Source: Aphidius gifuensis (Eukaryota > Arthropoda > Insecta > Hymenoptera > Braconidae). From it: a stretch of 64,000 nucleotides of DNA. Below the pieces are notes generated by a model that searched no databases, had not been told where the DNA came from, and worked only from the letters and a program-made list of their open reading frames with translations. Each line of letters begins with the position of its first letter. The first letter of the stretch is position 1. The position numbers were made by a program, and so were the translations under genes. Shown in pieces: positions 49,405 through 59,653 of the stretch. The stretch is from assembly GCF_014905175.1 (NCBI RefSeq), contig NC_057789.1, positions 17,968,496-18,032,495 on the forward strand, written 5' to 3'.

Positions 49405-50061
49405 TGCTTGCTCTACGCGCAGACTTGTTGGAAATACGGTTTTTGCGCAAGCCAGTTTGGTTACATTCTTTCATTCTTTCCTTAGCAACATTTGCCAATA
49501 GCTTTATAATCAATTAATTGTGGTAAAAGTAGCTAAAAAAAGGATGTAGCCAAATAAATTAATTCGTAGTCTGGATTAATTTTACAGCATTATTTTCTAT
49601 ATTCAATCAAAATTATTGTGTCGAATGGCTGTAAAATTAATCTAGACTACGAATTAATTTATTTGGTCACATCTTTTTCTTAGTAAAATTTACCGATAGC
49701 TATTTAATTAATTAATTATGGCAAATTTTGCTAAGAAAAGGATGCAACCAAGTAAATAAACAGTCTAAATTACTTCCTCAATTATTTTCCACCAATATTT
49801 CAATTTATTATATAAAGTATTGCCGAGAAATGAATTTAGACTCTCAATTTATTTATTTGGTTACATAATTTCCTCAGCTATTTTTGCCATAATTAATTAA
49901 TTAAATAGCTATTGGCAAATTTTGCTAAGAAAAGGATGTAACCAAATAAATAAATTAAGAGTTTAGATTAATGTCTCGGCAATATTTTTTATGATAAATA
50001 AAAATATTGGTGGCAAATAATTGAGGAATGAATTTAGACTGTTAAAGTCAACATTTATTTA
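49405..50061. repeat. Tandem hairpin repeats related to the satellites
   Basis: About three hairpin units with arms such as GGATGTAGCCAAATAAAT / ATTTATTTGGTCACATC and the words TTTGCCATAATTAATTA, ATAGCTATTGGCAAA and GCTAAGAAAAGGATG. The same hairpin, single, occurs inside elements A and B. No gene. Confidence 0.6.
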
Positions 50062-51064
50062 TCTATATATATATAAATGTGAAAATGAAAACCTTTGAGG
50101 CATATGTTCTCAGCAACTACCCAACCGATCATTATGATTTTTTTTTTTTTTAAATTAAAGAGCTTAGCACGGAGATCGTTTTTAGCGTTTATTCGATTTC
50201 ATAACTTAATAAACAACCGAGTTATTAATTATTATAAATAATAGCCTGCTACGCGGCAGAGTCAACAGGCGGCGCTTCGGTAGTGGCTGCTTTACACTCA
50301 TACAATCACAGAGTTGGAAAAAGAGAGAGAACGCGCCATAGTCCCAAATGATTTATCTATTTGCATTTAAACATAATCAAAAAATTGAAAAAAAATTAAC
50401 AATAATATTTTTGAATCAACTAGCTTAGGAATCATCAGACCAATAGATAAATAGAAGTGTGGTAAAAATATAAGCTTAAAAATTTTGGTAAATATTCGGT
50501 TTAAATAAAATGTGTTATCAATAGAAAATGTTTAATAAAATGAAAATGTTTACGTTCAAAATTTCTTTGTTGGATAACCTTGGTTTAGATTTTCTATTAA
50601 TTCTGTTTTTAATGATAATGAAAATGGCAGCACGAAATTATTTAATAATCATCATCATACCTTATCAATCCATTCAAAAAATTAAAAAAGAAAATTTCAT
50701 TTAAACAATTAAAGTTAAAAGTAAATCCCATCGTCAAACAAAGTTTGGGCCCAATAGTATGTAATCCGTATTATAAAGAAAAACAGACTGATAATTAAAA
50801 AATAGTAGTAGTAAAAATTTTTTTAACGACAAGCATAAATGTGTATTCTTCTCCTATTCTTATGTGTGGAAGTTGTCAGCTTTGACATCTATTATCTAAA
50901 AAAAAAAACTAAAATTGAATAACGGGAAATTTATTTAACTTTCAACCTCAAGTTTGGAATAGGAATATTATTTGGAGCTAGCGAGTCTTTAATTTTTTTG
51001 AACAAATGATAACATCTCTAAAATTGTAAAAATAATCTCGAGCGAAGCCGGGTTAATCAGCTAG
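50062..51064 (+). mobile_element. Non-autonomous Helitron
   Basis: It starts TCTATATATATATAAATG after a host A (50061) and ends CAGCTAG before a host T (51065), the A/T insertion pattern of Helitrons. Just upstream of the end, CTCGAGCGAAGCCGGG folds into a 6-bp stem with one bulge and a GAA loop. CGAGCGAAGCCGGGT...CAGCTAG resembles known insect Helitron 3' ends. At 1.0 kb it carries no Rep/helicase. Confidence 0.8.
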
Positions 51065-51323
51065 TTTGGTATATGTATTACATGTATTATATTCAATACA
51101 TGTGTGCGTGGTTCGTGGGTCGACAACAGCGCTGAAACGCCATTTTTATGAAGCCTGCCCCTGTATAAAAGTTTACGACGTTTTTGGTCTCATCCAGCCT
51201 ATCCCCCACTACAGGAAGTCAACTCTCCTGGTCTCTAGTCTTTATGGTCAAAATATAACTAATTCACATAGTTAGTTTAGGGACATTTTTGACTCGATGG
51301 CCCCATTACAGTTCGTTCTCCTG
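51065..51323. other. Less AT-rich unassigned sequence
   Basis: A short GC-richer stretch (about 51100-51250) with no match in the window and no convincing exon. Confidence 0.3.
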
Positions 51324-51485
51324 CAGTCCAATTCACAGGGCATTACAATTTAGGGCTTTTTTCCTCTACTGGCGGCGCTTGTAGAGCTTTTGTATGTGAA
51401 ATCTATATAAAAAAAATTTGACAAGCGCCATCACCGGCAAAAAAAAGCCCTAAATTGTAAAAAATTTGCCCTGTGAATTGGACTG
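51324..51485. mobile_element. CAGTCC MITE, intact 162-bp copy
   Basis: Perfect 18-bp inverted ends, flanked by CTG (51321-51323, 51486-51488). It is the uninterrupted version of the MITE at 7587-7938 and fixes the family length at about 162 bp. Confidence 0.85.
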
Positions 51486-52781
51486 CTGTTCTCTATTCTT
51501 CATGTTATCAGCAAGAAACGTTGCAAACATAAAAAAACCGCTATATAACGGTTCAAAAAGAGTTTAAATTCAAGGCGTTACTCGAGTGTTTTTTAGAGAC
51601 GTGGTCTAAAATCTAAGCCATATCTTTTTACGTAGGATAGAGTTAGGTAAATCAAATTCAAAAAAAAAAAAAATTTTAATTTTAATCATATTTTTTCGGT
51701 CATCAATGAAGATTTATTGAATAAAATTGTACGTGATAATAATTTTAATTACTTCAAGAACCCATCAATATTTTTTTATAATTTTTTTTATCGTTATTAA
51801 TAATTCTGAAAATCCGTAAAAATCGTGGCAACACCGCTCTGTTTTTAAGTTTGTCATACTGAATGCATGACAAGGATAGCGCATGTTAAACAGAGTGAGC
51901 AGTGATAGTTGCTTATACTCAACTTCATACACATATTGCATTTGAATTTACGCACCTTCCGTTATTATATCGACGTTGCCAAGTCACAAAGCTTATTTTT
52001 AAAAATGATCAACAAAATCATTTTTTCATGTTGTTTTTTTTATTGTATACAAAATATTTTAGGTCTGACAATTACTACTCGACTAAAAAGTTCGTCTTTT
52101 TTTCCTCTATAGATTGATAGTTTTTGGGAATCCTCAAACTTTTAGTTTTATATGAAAGCTTGAGTTAAACTCAAAAAGTTACTCAATTTTTGAATTTATC
52201 CGACTCGTTTTTCGTTTAAAATTAGACAAATTGAATTTTTTCGTCGACATAAAACAATAAATAAAAAAAATTGAACAATATGAACAAATAATTTTTTCAA
52301 TAATATTGTTGGCATCGCTAGATTATTAGAAAACTACAGTCAAATTTTTACGTTGATTTATGGATTTTTGAAAAAGTATATAAAAGGGCTCTTATGGGAG
52401 GAGGTGTTAGAAAATATCCACGAACTTAACGAAACAATACTTGTTTTAACGACACTTTTCCCAAAAACTGATAGATAATTAAAGAAAAAATTAGGAATTT
52501 TTTGATATCAGGATGAAATGGGATTATAAGACTAATTCTCGCGTAATTAATAAAAATATAAGCTAAAAACACGATTTTTAGTAATTTTATAAGAACGAGT
52601 ATTGAGGCTCTGGCAACAGCGCATTGAAGCGGGAAAATTTAAACAGCAAATTTAGCATCCATGTTTAGATTTTACACAGCTGACATACAGTATACACACA
52701 CATACATTCATGGCATAGATATTAATATGGCGTCTAGATCAGTGTTGCAAACTGACAAAAAAAGCAGTATTGCCGAGGTCA
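51486..52781. other. AT-rich, with a dispersed repeat at about 52175-52375
   Basis: The stretch at 52175-52375 (AAACAATAAATAAA, ACTACAGTCAAATTTT) is a diverged copy of 62055-62260 in the interior of another element. ATGGCGTCTAGATC...GCAGTATTGCC (52730-52777) matches 44546-44597 and 55540-55590. No gene seen. Confidence 0.45.
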
Positions 52782-53327
52782 CACTGAAAAAAATTTTTTC
52801 TATTTTTAAGACAAAAAGTTCTTAATAATAGAAGTTTTCTTCTTGCAAAAAAATGGATTTGGATTAAGAAAAAGTTGATTTGGATTGAGACAAAGACTTC
52901 TTAAACCAAAACATAAAAAACTTCTTGAATCACAGTTACGTATTGCTATAAATATTGTGCTTGGATCGAGACGAACTGTTCATGTTTTTAGAAGTATGCT
53001 TCTTGGATTATGGATAAATGTGTCTTGGACCGAGACAAACTGTTCATGTTTTTAGAAGTATACTTCTTGGATTATGAACAAAAAGTGTCTCAGTTCAAAG
53101 ACATATTGTTCATGTTTTAGAAGTATTCTTCTTGAATTATGAATCGATATGTGTCTCGGTTCAAGAGAGCAATATTGTTTTTATTTATGAACATTTATTC
53201 TCAATAGGATTGAAAATAAAAAAAATAAAAAAAATTTTTCAATTACAAACTTGTAATTTGTAATTTTTTTTTTCCTGCAATTTTTATTTTATAATTTTTT
53301 TTCCTACAATTTTTTTTTTTTTTTTAC

Positions 53328-53405
53328 CTAACGCGGGACCCGAACCTATGACCGTAAAACCTATCTAATCTAAACCTGTGCCTTAGCTCGCTTAACCACG
53401 GGCGC
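53328..53405 (-). repeat. tRNA-like module, left arm of E1
   Basis: Minus-strand TGGTTAAGCGAG (A box) and GGTTCGGGTCC (B box, one mismatch). It is the mirror image of 54055-54132. Confidence 0.55.
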
Positions 53406-54054
53406 GATATGGAAACGGAAAGTTATTTGTATTACTTTAGTGACAAGATATTTTTTTTTAAATTTATTATACAAATGAACTGAAACTACACGTATATATA
53501 TATTTTTTTATAATTAATTATTAAATTACTATAATATCATTCTTTTGTTATATCGAAACATTTTATGTTTTCCAAATAATTGTTAAACATATAAATAACA
53601 TTTTATCATTATTATTATTTAAGAATATAAACAACAATAATATAATAGTTAGAATTATTATAAAATTTAAGATTTACTGACTGTAAAGAAAAACTTAATT
53701 ATAATCGAAAATTGAAAAAAAATGTATTATTTTTTTTTTAAGTTTTATATCAGTACATTCTAAAAATAAATTAAATCAAATAAATGTTAAATTTAATTTA
53801 TTAAAATACAAAATGTGGCAATATTGAATCGACTCAAAATACTAGCATTTAAATTGTTTATATTCGTAAATAATAATACTGATAAAATGTTATCTAAATG
53901 TTTAATAAAATTTAGAAAACATAAAATAATACAATAGTACACTAAAGTAATACAAATTGATACGTGGTAGTTTTAGTTCATTTGTTCATGTAATAAATTT
54001 AAAAAAAAATATCTTGTCACTAAAGTAATACAAATAACTTCCCGTTTCCATATC

Positions 54055-54132
54055 GCGCCCGTGGTTAAGCGAGCTAAGGCACAGGTTTAGATTAGATAGG
54101 TTTTACGGTCATAGGTTCGGGTCCCGCGTTAG
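54055..54132 (+). repeat. tRNA-like module, right arm of E1
   Basis: Same module as at 53328-53405, here on the plus strand: GCGCCCG, TGGTTAAGCGAG, GGTTCGGGTCC. The acceptor end pairs poorly. Confidence 0.55.
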
Positions 54133-54984
54133 GTAAAAAAAAAAAAAAATTGTAGGAAAAAAAATTATAAAATAAAAATTGCAGGAAGAAAAAAATTACA
54201 AATTACAAGTTTGTAATTGAAAAATTTTTTTTATTTTTTTTATTTTCAATCCTATTGAGAATAAATGTTCATAAATAAAAACAATATTGCCTTGAACCGA
54301 GACATATCGATTCATAATTCAAGAAGAATACTTCTAAAAACATGAACAATATGTCTTGAACCGAGACACTTTTGTTCATAATCCAAGAAGCATACTTCTA
54401 AAAACATGAACAGTTTGTCTCGGTCCAAGACACATTTATCCATAATCCAAGAAGCATACTTCTAAAAACATGAACAGTTCGTCTCGATCCAAGACACATT
54501 TATCCATAATCCAAGAAGTATACTTCTAAAAACATGAACAGTTTGTCTCGGTCGAAGACACATTTATCCATAATCCAAGAAGCATACTTCTAAAAACATG
54601 AACAGTTCGTCTCGATCCAAGACACATTTATCCATAATCCAAGAAGTATACTTCTAAAAACATGAACAATTTGCCTTGGACCGAGACACTTTTGTTCATA
54701 ATCCAAGAAGTATACTTCTAAAAACATGAACAATTTGTTTTGAACCAAGACGTTTTTTTCATGATTCAAGAAGTTTTTTATGATTTGGATTAAGAAGTCT
54801 TTGTCTCAATCCAAATCAACTTTTTCTTAATCCAAATCCATTTTTTTGCAAGAAGAAAACTTCTATCTGACAGAAGTTTTTTTTTTCAGTGCATTACGAG
54901 AAAATCAAAACTATTTTTTTTTTTTTTTTTTTTTTTTTTCAAAAAATGAATTGACGCATAGAAGGACGTCGGAGTTAACTTGAT

Positions 54985-55099
54985 GAAACTTAGAAAAAAT
55001 AAGAAGCCCTGTGGTCTAGTGGTCAAGGCGTTTGCCCGGAAAGCAAAAGACCCGGGTTCGATTCCCGGCGGGGGAACTTCGTTATTTTTTCTAAGTTTC
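54985..55099. repeat. Inverted repeat enclosing the tRNA-like module
   Basis: GAAACTTAGAAAAAATAA (54985-55002) and its exact complement (55082-55099) flank the cloverleaf. A further GAAG/CTTC pair leads almost without break into the acceptor stem, so the transcript would form one long hairpin topped by a tRNA fold. Confidence 0.75.
55005..55076 (+). tRNA. tRNA-like gene or pseudogene, anticodon GGA in place
   Basis: A nearly complete class-I cloverleaf. The D stem is GTCT/AGGC, the anticodon stem TTTGC/GCAAA with loop CCGGAAA, and the T stem CCGGG/CCCGG with loop TTCGATT. The acceptor stem has five of seven pairs (first two mismatched). GGA would read serine codons, but true serine tRNAs have a long variable arm and U33, both absent here. 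The A box TGGTCTAGTGG and B box GGTTCGATTCC are strong. The module is flanked by an 18-bp perfect inverted repeat. It is more likely a tRNA-derived element than a working tRNA. The minus-strand frame crossing it is an artefact of translating a tRNA. Confidence 0.5.
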
Positions 55100-55117
55100 T
55101 GGTTTTTTTCAAAAAAT

Positions 55118-55728
55118 TGGCAAAGCCAAATCACAAATACAAATTTTAATTAATATTCTCAATGTTTTTCGGACGCACTCGATGGTGGCCGGACAAGAAG
55201 TGCCGTTTATATTTTTCTAGTTTTTCTACGTCGTCTCTACGACACGCAGACACACATTTTCCCTCATACATTGATACATACATCATTCAATAAATACAAC
55301 AATTATACTGGTGTCACGGAGGCACCAATACATACATATATACATTTTATATTTACAATATGGGTGTATCTGTTTTTACACGCTACAAGTATTTTGCCAA
55401 GAAGTTTATTCCTAACGTCAAGAAATATTCTTCTTTTTTTCATCAAAAAATTTTCTCAGTGCAGAAAGGGAGAAAAATGGAAGGGGCAAGTTGTGGAGGT
55501 GGTATTTCTGGCGGTCGACCGCCGTGAAAGAAAACTCCTATTATGGCGTCTAGATCAATGTTGCAAACTGACAAAAAAAGCACTATTGCCCGGGTAATTA
55601 AACGAATTAAAATTGTTTAAATTACAAGAATATGATTTATTATGCAATAACATAGACGAAATGATAGGATTCTCTAGTAAAAAGTATTATTAATAAGCCA
55701 CAAACGACCGAGAAAGATCCATTTTTTG
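55118..55728. repeat. Right arm of the 610-bp inverted segmental duplication
   Basis: Reverse complement of 44396-45004. It includes an LTR fragment (55118-55387) that keeps the 8 bp specific to the 5' LTR and the E2 left terminus. The copy therefore derives from the 5' LTR junction and was made after the retrotransposon inserted. Confidence 0.85.
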
Positions 55729-55831
55729 ATGTGTAAACATCTTTAGGCGCGGGTTGGGTTAGAGTAAAAGGAAAAAACATAGAGTTTAGACGTCAGATCC
55801 GGTAACGGATCTGGGCAGGAATCCATTTTCT

Positions 55832-56090
55832 GTTTGCGTTTTTACATGGCTGCCATAATTCTAAACATGGCTGCCGTAATTTTAAACATGGTGCCTCCAT
55901 GATCCAAGCTTTGAATACTAGATACACTACACACACATTACACACAACTACATTTTTCAGTGATATTTTGGCAATATATAGTAATTTCGAGTGATTTAAA
56001 CGCGCGTGTGAATTAAACATTGTCGAGCGGGTGGATTAAATCACGGAGGCGCCATGTTTAGAATTATGGCAGCCATGTAAAAACGCAAAC
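55832..56090. mobile_element. MITE-like inverted-repeat element
   Basis: Ends GTTTGCGTTTTTACATGG and its complement continue as a perfect inverted repeat of 39 bp. Total 259 bp, richer in CpG than its surroundings. No target duplication identified. Confidence 0.65.
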
Positions 56091-57119
56091 TTTTGCGTGT
56101 CGTGAGTTCGCACCCTCAGTCTACATTGCGCCTTGCAGCGCCATGGTAATCGGTCAGTAACCGTTACCATCAGCCGTTCTGTAGTATAGATGAATTTAAA
56201 TGCGCGTATTTATATATTTAATTTATTTATTATTATATATATATATGCACCGTTGTATATATTAACATACAAGTATTTTATTTGTATTTATTAGTTATAC
56301 TTGCATTTGTTAGGCGAAGTAAAGTTCATATTGTACATATATATACATGCATATGCAAGTATTTTTCATTTACAAGATTAATATACCTATTATTATTGTT
56401 TATATAAAATAATATTTCCTGAATACAAAACATAATATTGAATTATTATACAATAATAATTTATTTATAATATTGACTAATTTTATGTTTTAAAAAAAGA
56501 GAAATAGACATTGATGACTGATGTGTTAGTTTGAAAGAGAAAATTATTATTGTAATTGTACAGAAGAATTTCAGAAGATATTATCATAACCGAGACAACA
56601 TGTTTTTTTATTCGGTTTTTATAGAAAATTTTCTCACGATTACGGGAAAAATACGGAAAAAATTCCTACGAATGCGCAGTGGTTAAAAATGGAGTTGAAA
56701 TATGGAAAAAACGGCTATTTATCGGTGATAAATCGTGTAGTTATTGAAATAATGATCAATTCTCGAATTTAATAATGGCCATCAATGAATCTCGTCAAGT
56801 AAAAAAAAAAGTCAACATAAAAAAATTCGATATCGCGAATAGTTTTCGAGTTATAATAACTTATATATTTCGATATATTAAGTTTTTTTGTTAATATTAA
56901 TAAAGGCAATTGATAAAACTCGCCAAGCTAAAAAAAAAGCCCAATAAAAATTTTTATATCTCGAATAGTTATCAAATTATCGATATTTTTTTTAAAATGT
57001 ATACATTTTTTTTTTCTCAAAAAAAAAAGTCGAAATTTTTTTTTTTTTTAAAAAAAAACTGCTAATTATTGATTGTCGCGTATTGTTAAGCACGAATATA
57101 TATTTTTTTTTCGAAAATC
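56091..57119. other. AT-rich, nothing recognised
   Basis: No gene or clear repeat. AAAAAGTCAACATAAAAA and AAAAAGCCCAATAAAAA, each followed by a TCGAATAGTT phrase, form a loose direct repeat at about 56810 and 56935. Confidence 0.3.
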
Positions 57120-57389
57120 ATGAATATATCCAAGTTTTTTTTTACTTGGTCGCTAGGTTTTTTACTTAGCTATATTTTTTACTTAGCTATATTTATAGCC
57201 AAACACACAATATCTACATAATTTTACTTAGCTATATTTTTCCTTAGCTATATTTTTTACTTAGCTATATATTTTTTACTTAGCTATATTTTTGACTTAG
57301 CTATATTTTTTGCTTAGCTATTTTTTTTACTTAGCTATATATTTATAGCCAAACACACAATATCTACATAATTTTACCAGCTATATTTT
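57120..57389. repeat. TTTACTTAGCTATAT tandem repeat
   Basis: About ten units near 20 bp, with the block TATAGCCAAACACACAATAT occurring twice (about 57195 and 57343). The TTAGCTA word is shared with the large satellite arms. Confidence 0.7.
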
Positions 57390-57710
57390 CAAGCTTTATT
57401 TTTTTACTTAGCTCTATTATATTATCAATTATAAAAAAAATTATCATTAACATTAGAAAGATATCGATAATTCGAAAACTATTCACGCGATCAAAAAATT
57501 GTATTTGATTTTTTTTTCTCCTTGATGAGTTTAATCGACTTCCATTATTAAATGAATAAATAAAAAAAAATCGATATATCGAAATTTTAAAAAATATTAT
57601 AACTTGAAAACTATTCGAGATATTCGTAGGAATTCTTCGTAGAAACACGCCGAAGATGTTTACACATAATAAACCCGCGAGTCTAGATGGCTCACAAAAT
57701 TTTTTTTTAG
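57390..57710. repeat. Dispersed repeat, second copy of 8630-8950
   Basis: Same order of landmarks as at 8630-8950, ending AAACCCGCGAGTCTAGATGG. Divergence is considerable in the middle. No coding function seen. Confidence 0.6.
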
Positions 57711-58023
57711 TTATTTGGGGTTGTCCGAGCGCTCAGGCCTTTCTTGAATCCGGACCCTCAATTAGTTAACGCGTTAAAAATTAAAAACGAAAAATTTTTT
57801 TTCGGTCAAAATACTTTTTTTCAAATATATAACTTGTGATAAATATTTTCTTACACCTTCTCATATAAGAGCCCATGTTTAACCTCTCTAAATTATGTCA
57901 ACTTTGAATAATTATTTTAGAAAAAAAAGTCTTATAAGATAAAAACTGAATTGACAAAAAGATGCATTATTATTTCATTTATCATAATTATTAATTTCAT
58001 AAGCCCCCCGTTAGTTCTCATTT

Positions 58024-58571
58024 TGATAATGAGAATGTTCTGAAATTTTGTACACAAGTAGATCTTTTCATTTTGAATACAACGATATAATTATTCTCTT
58101 ATCGGTTAAATTTTTTGTAATTAATTATTGAAAATAATATTTAACATTGGCTCTTATGGAGATTTCGACCATTTTTTTTCGGATAGAAAAAATGATGAAA
58201 AAGTCTTGAAAAAAATCACACATATACTAGAAACCGAGTTTTATTAATTGCGCGAAAAATTTTTATATGTTGATCGGTCAATTAATGAGAAATTAAGGAG
58301 GTTATGCACAAATTCATTGCGGGTGTTGCGGGGCGCTTCTGACGTCACAGACAAAACTGAAATCCGACTACACTGTAAAAAAATAAAGTGAAAAGCGCCT
58401 GCGCTCCATATACAATATATGGGATTGCGGGTATGTGTGTGTGTTTGAACATGCCATACGTTGCCACATCTAATTTTTGTAAAGTTTATAATTAATTACT
58501 CATTAATTGACCGATCAACATATGAAAATTTTTCGCGCAATTAATAAAACTCGGTTTTTAGTATATGTGTA
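58024..58571. mobile_element. TTAA MITE inserted into an older TTAA MITE
   Basis: 58024-58296 is an inverted partial copy. At its TTAA (58293-58296) a second copy begins GGAGGTTATGCAC and runs to 58571, where its 3' part is lost. The uninterrupted sequence GAGAAATTAATTATAAAC is in the copy at 9713-10153. Confidence 0.8.
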
Positions 58572-59103
58572 TTTCTTAACATTTTTTCAAGTGTTTAATG
58601 GAAAATTAACATTTTTTTATCTCTAACATCTAAAAAAATGTTAAAATTAGAAAAAATGTAAATTTAACATTTAAAAAGATGTCAATTTATTTTAAACATA
58701 AAATTAACACTTGAAAAAATGTTAATAACATGTTGCTCTGGGTAAAAAATCGAACATGGAAAATTATATATAAAAAAAAAAATACAATCATCCAAAGAAT
58801 TAAAAAATACATATTTTCTTTGAAATAATTTTTTTTTTATCACAGTAACATTTTGTTTTTAATTTTAAAATTAACATTTAAAAAAATGTAGACCTATTTT
58901 ATCATCCATAAAAGATGTTTAAATTTAACATTTAGAAGTGTAGACCGATTTGACATCCAAAAAAAAAGTAAATTGTCTGTCTATATTAATTTACATTTTA
59001 AAAAAGGCAAAGTTTACATTTCTTCTATGGATAATGTTGTTACTTTGCCACGAAGCAATATTTAATAAAAAAAATATAGTCGAACCCCCCAAGGTGCACC
59101 CTA
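58572..59103. repeat. AACATTT/AAATGTT palindrome-rich sequence
   Basis: TTAACATTT(AA)AAAAATGT-type words recur at least six times in both orientations. This is probably a decayed hairpin element. Confidence 0.45.
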
Positions 59104-59653
59104 AGTGTTCCGTAGGATTTTTTATTTTTTTTCTTGTTGTTCGATTTGTTTTTCCATTTTATTGTAAAATAAATGACTGTCTTTGTGTTTTCTTTTATTA
59201 AAAAAAAATAAAGGACTAAAAATTAAAAAAAAATATTGTAGAGTCGATAGATTAAGCGTTGTCGATTGAAACATTGCCGGAATTGATCGGTTGATATTTG
59301 AAATTGGGCGATGTCCAAAAATGGACATGATAAATCTAATAAGGCCCAGAAAATAAAAAAAAATATCATGTCTGTTTTTGGAAAAAAAAAACCTAAATTT
59401 GTTTTAACATCGACTAATTTGGTACAGTGGTTCAAAAAATATCGCAAAAAAACAATTTGTGACACTACATATCGTTGAATAAAAAAAAAAATAAACGACT
59501 GAAAAATTTGAAAAAAATATAGTAGAGTCTACGGATGGAGCGTCGTCAATTGAAACATTGCCGGAATTAATCGGTCGATGTTTGAAATTGGGCCCAGTCG
59601 AAAAATGGGAATATTAAATTTAATAAGGCCCAAAAAGTAAAAAAAAAATATCA

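Larger units (their letters stand above)
52782..54891. mobile_element. Giant palindromic foldback element E1 (CACTGA ends)
   Basis: A 2.1-kb palindrome with its centre near 53745, ends CACTGAAAAAA / TTTTTTCAGTG, and CA on both sides. Each arm holds 63-65 bp tandem repeats with CATGAACAGTTTGTCTCGG-type units. The right arm has seven (CATGAAC at 54341, 54404, 54469, 54533, 54597, 54661, 54725) and the left arm three. Each arm also holds one copy of a tRNA-like module. There is no transposase. Tandem repeats inside long inverted arms recall Drosophila foldback elements. Confidence 0.75.

Noticed and set aside
54886..55134. A minus-strand 82-codon frame with a GIEPGSFAFRANALTTRPQG-like stretch
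   Set aside because: This is the reverse translation of a tRNA-like sequence, a well-known source of false proteins.
44525..55597. Identical 108-codon frames at 44525-44851 (minus) and 55271-55597 (plus)
   Set aside because: They are the two arms of the inverted duplication and run across an LTR end, an E2 terminus and flank. No protein logic.
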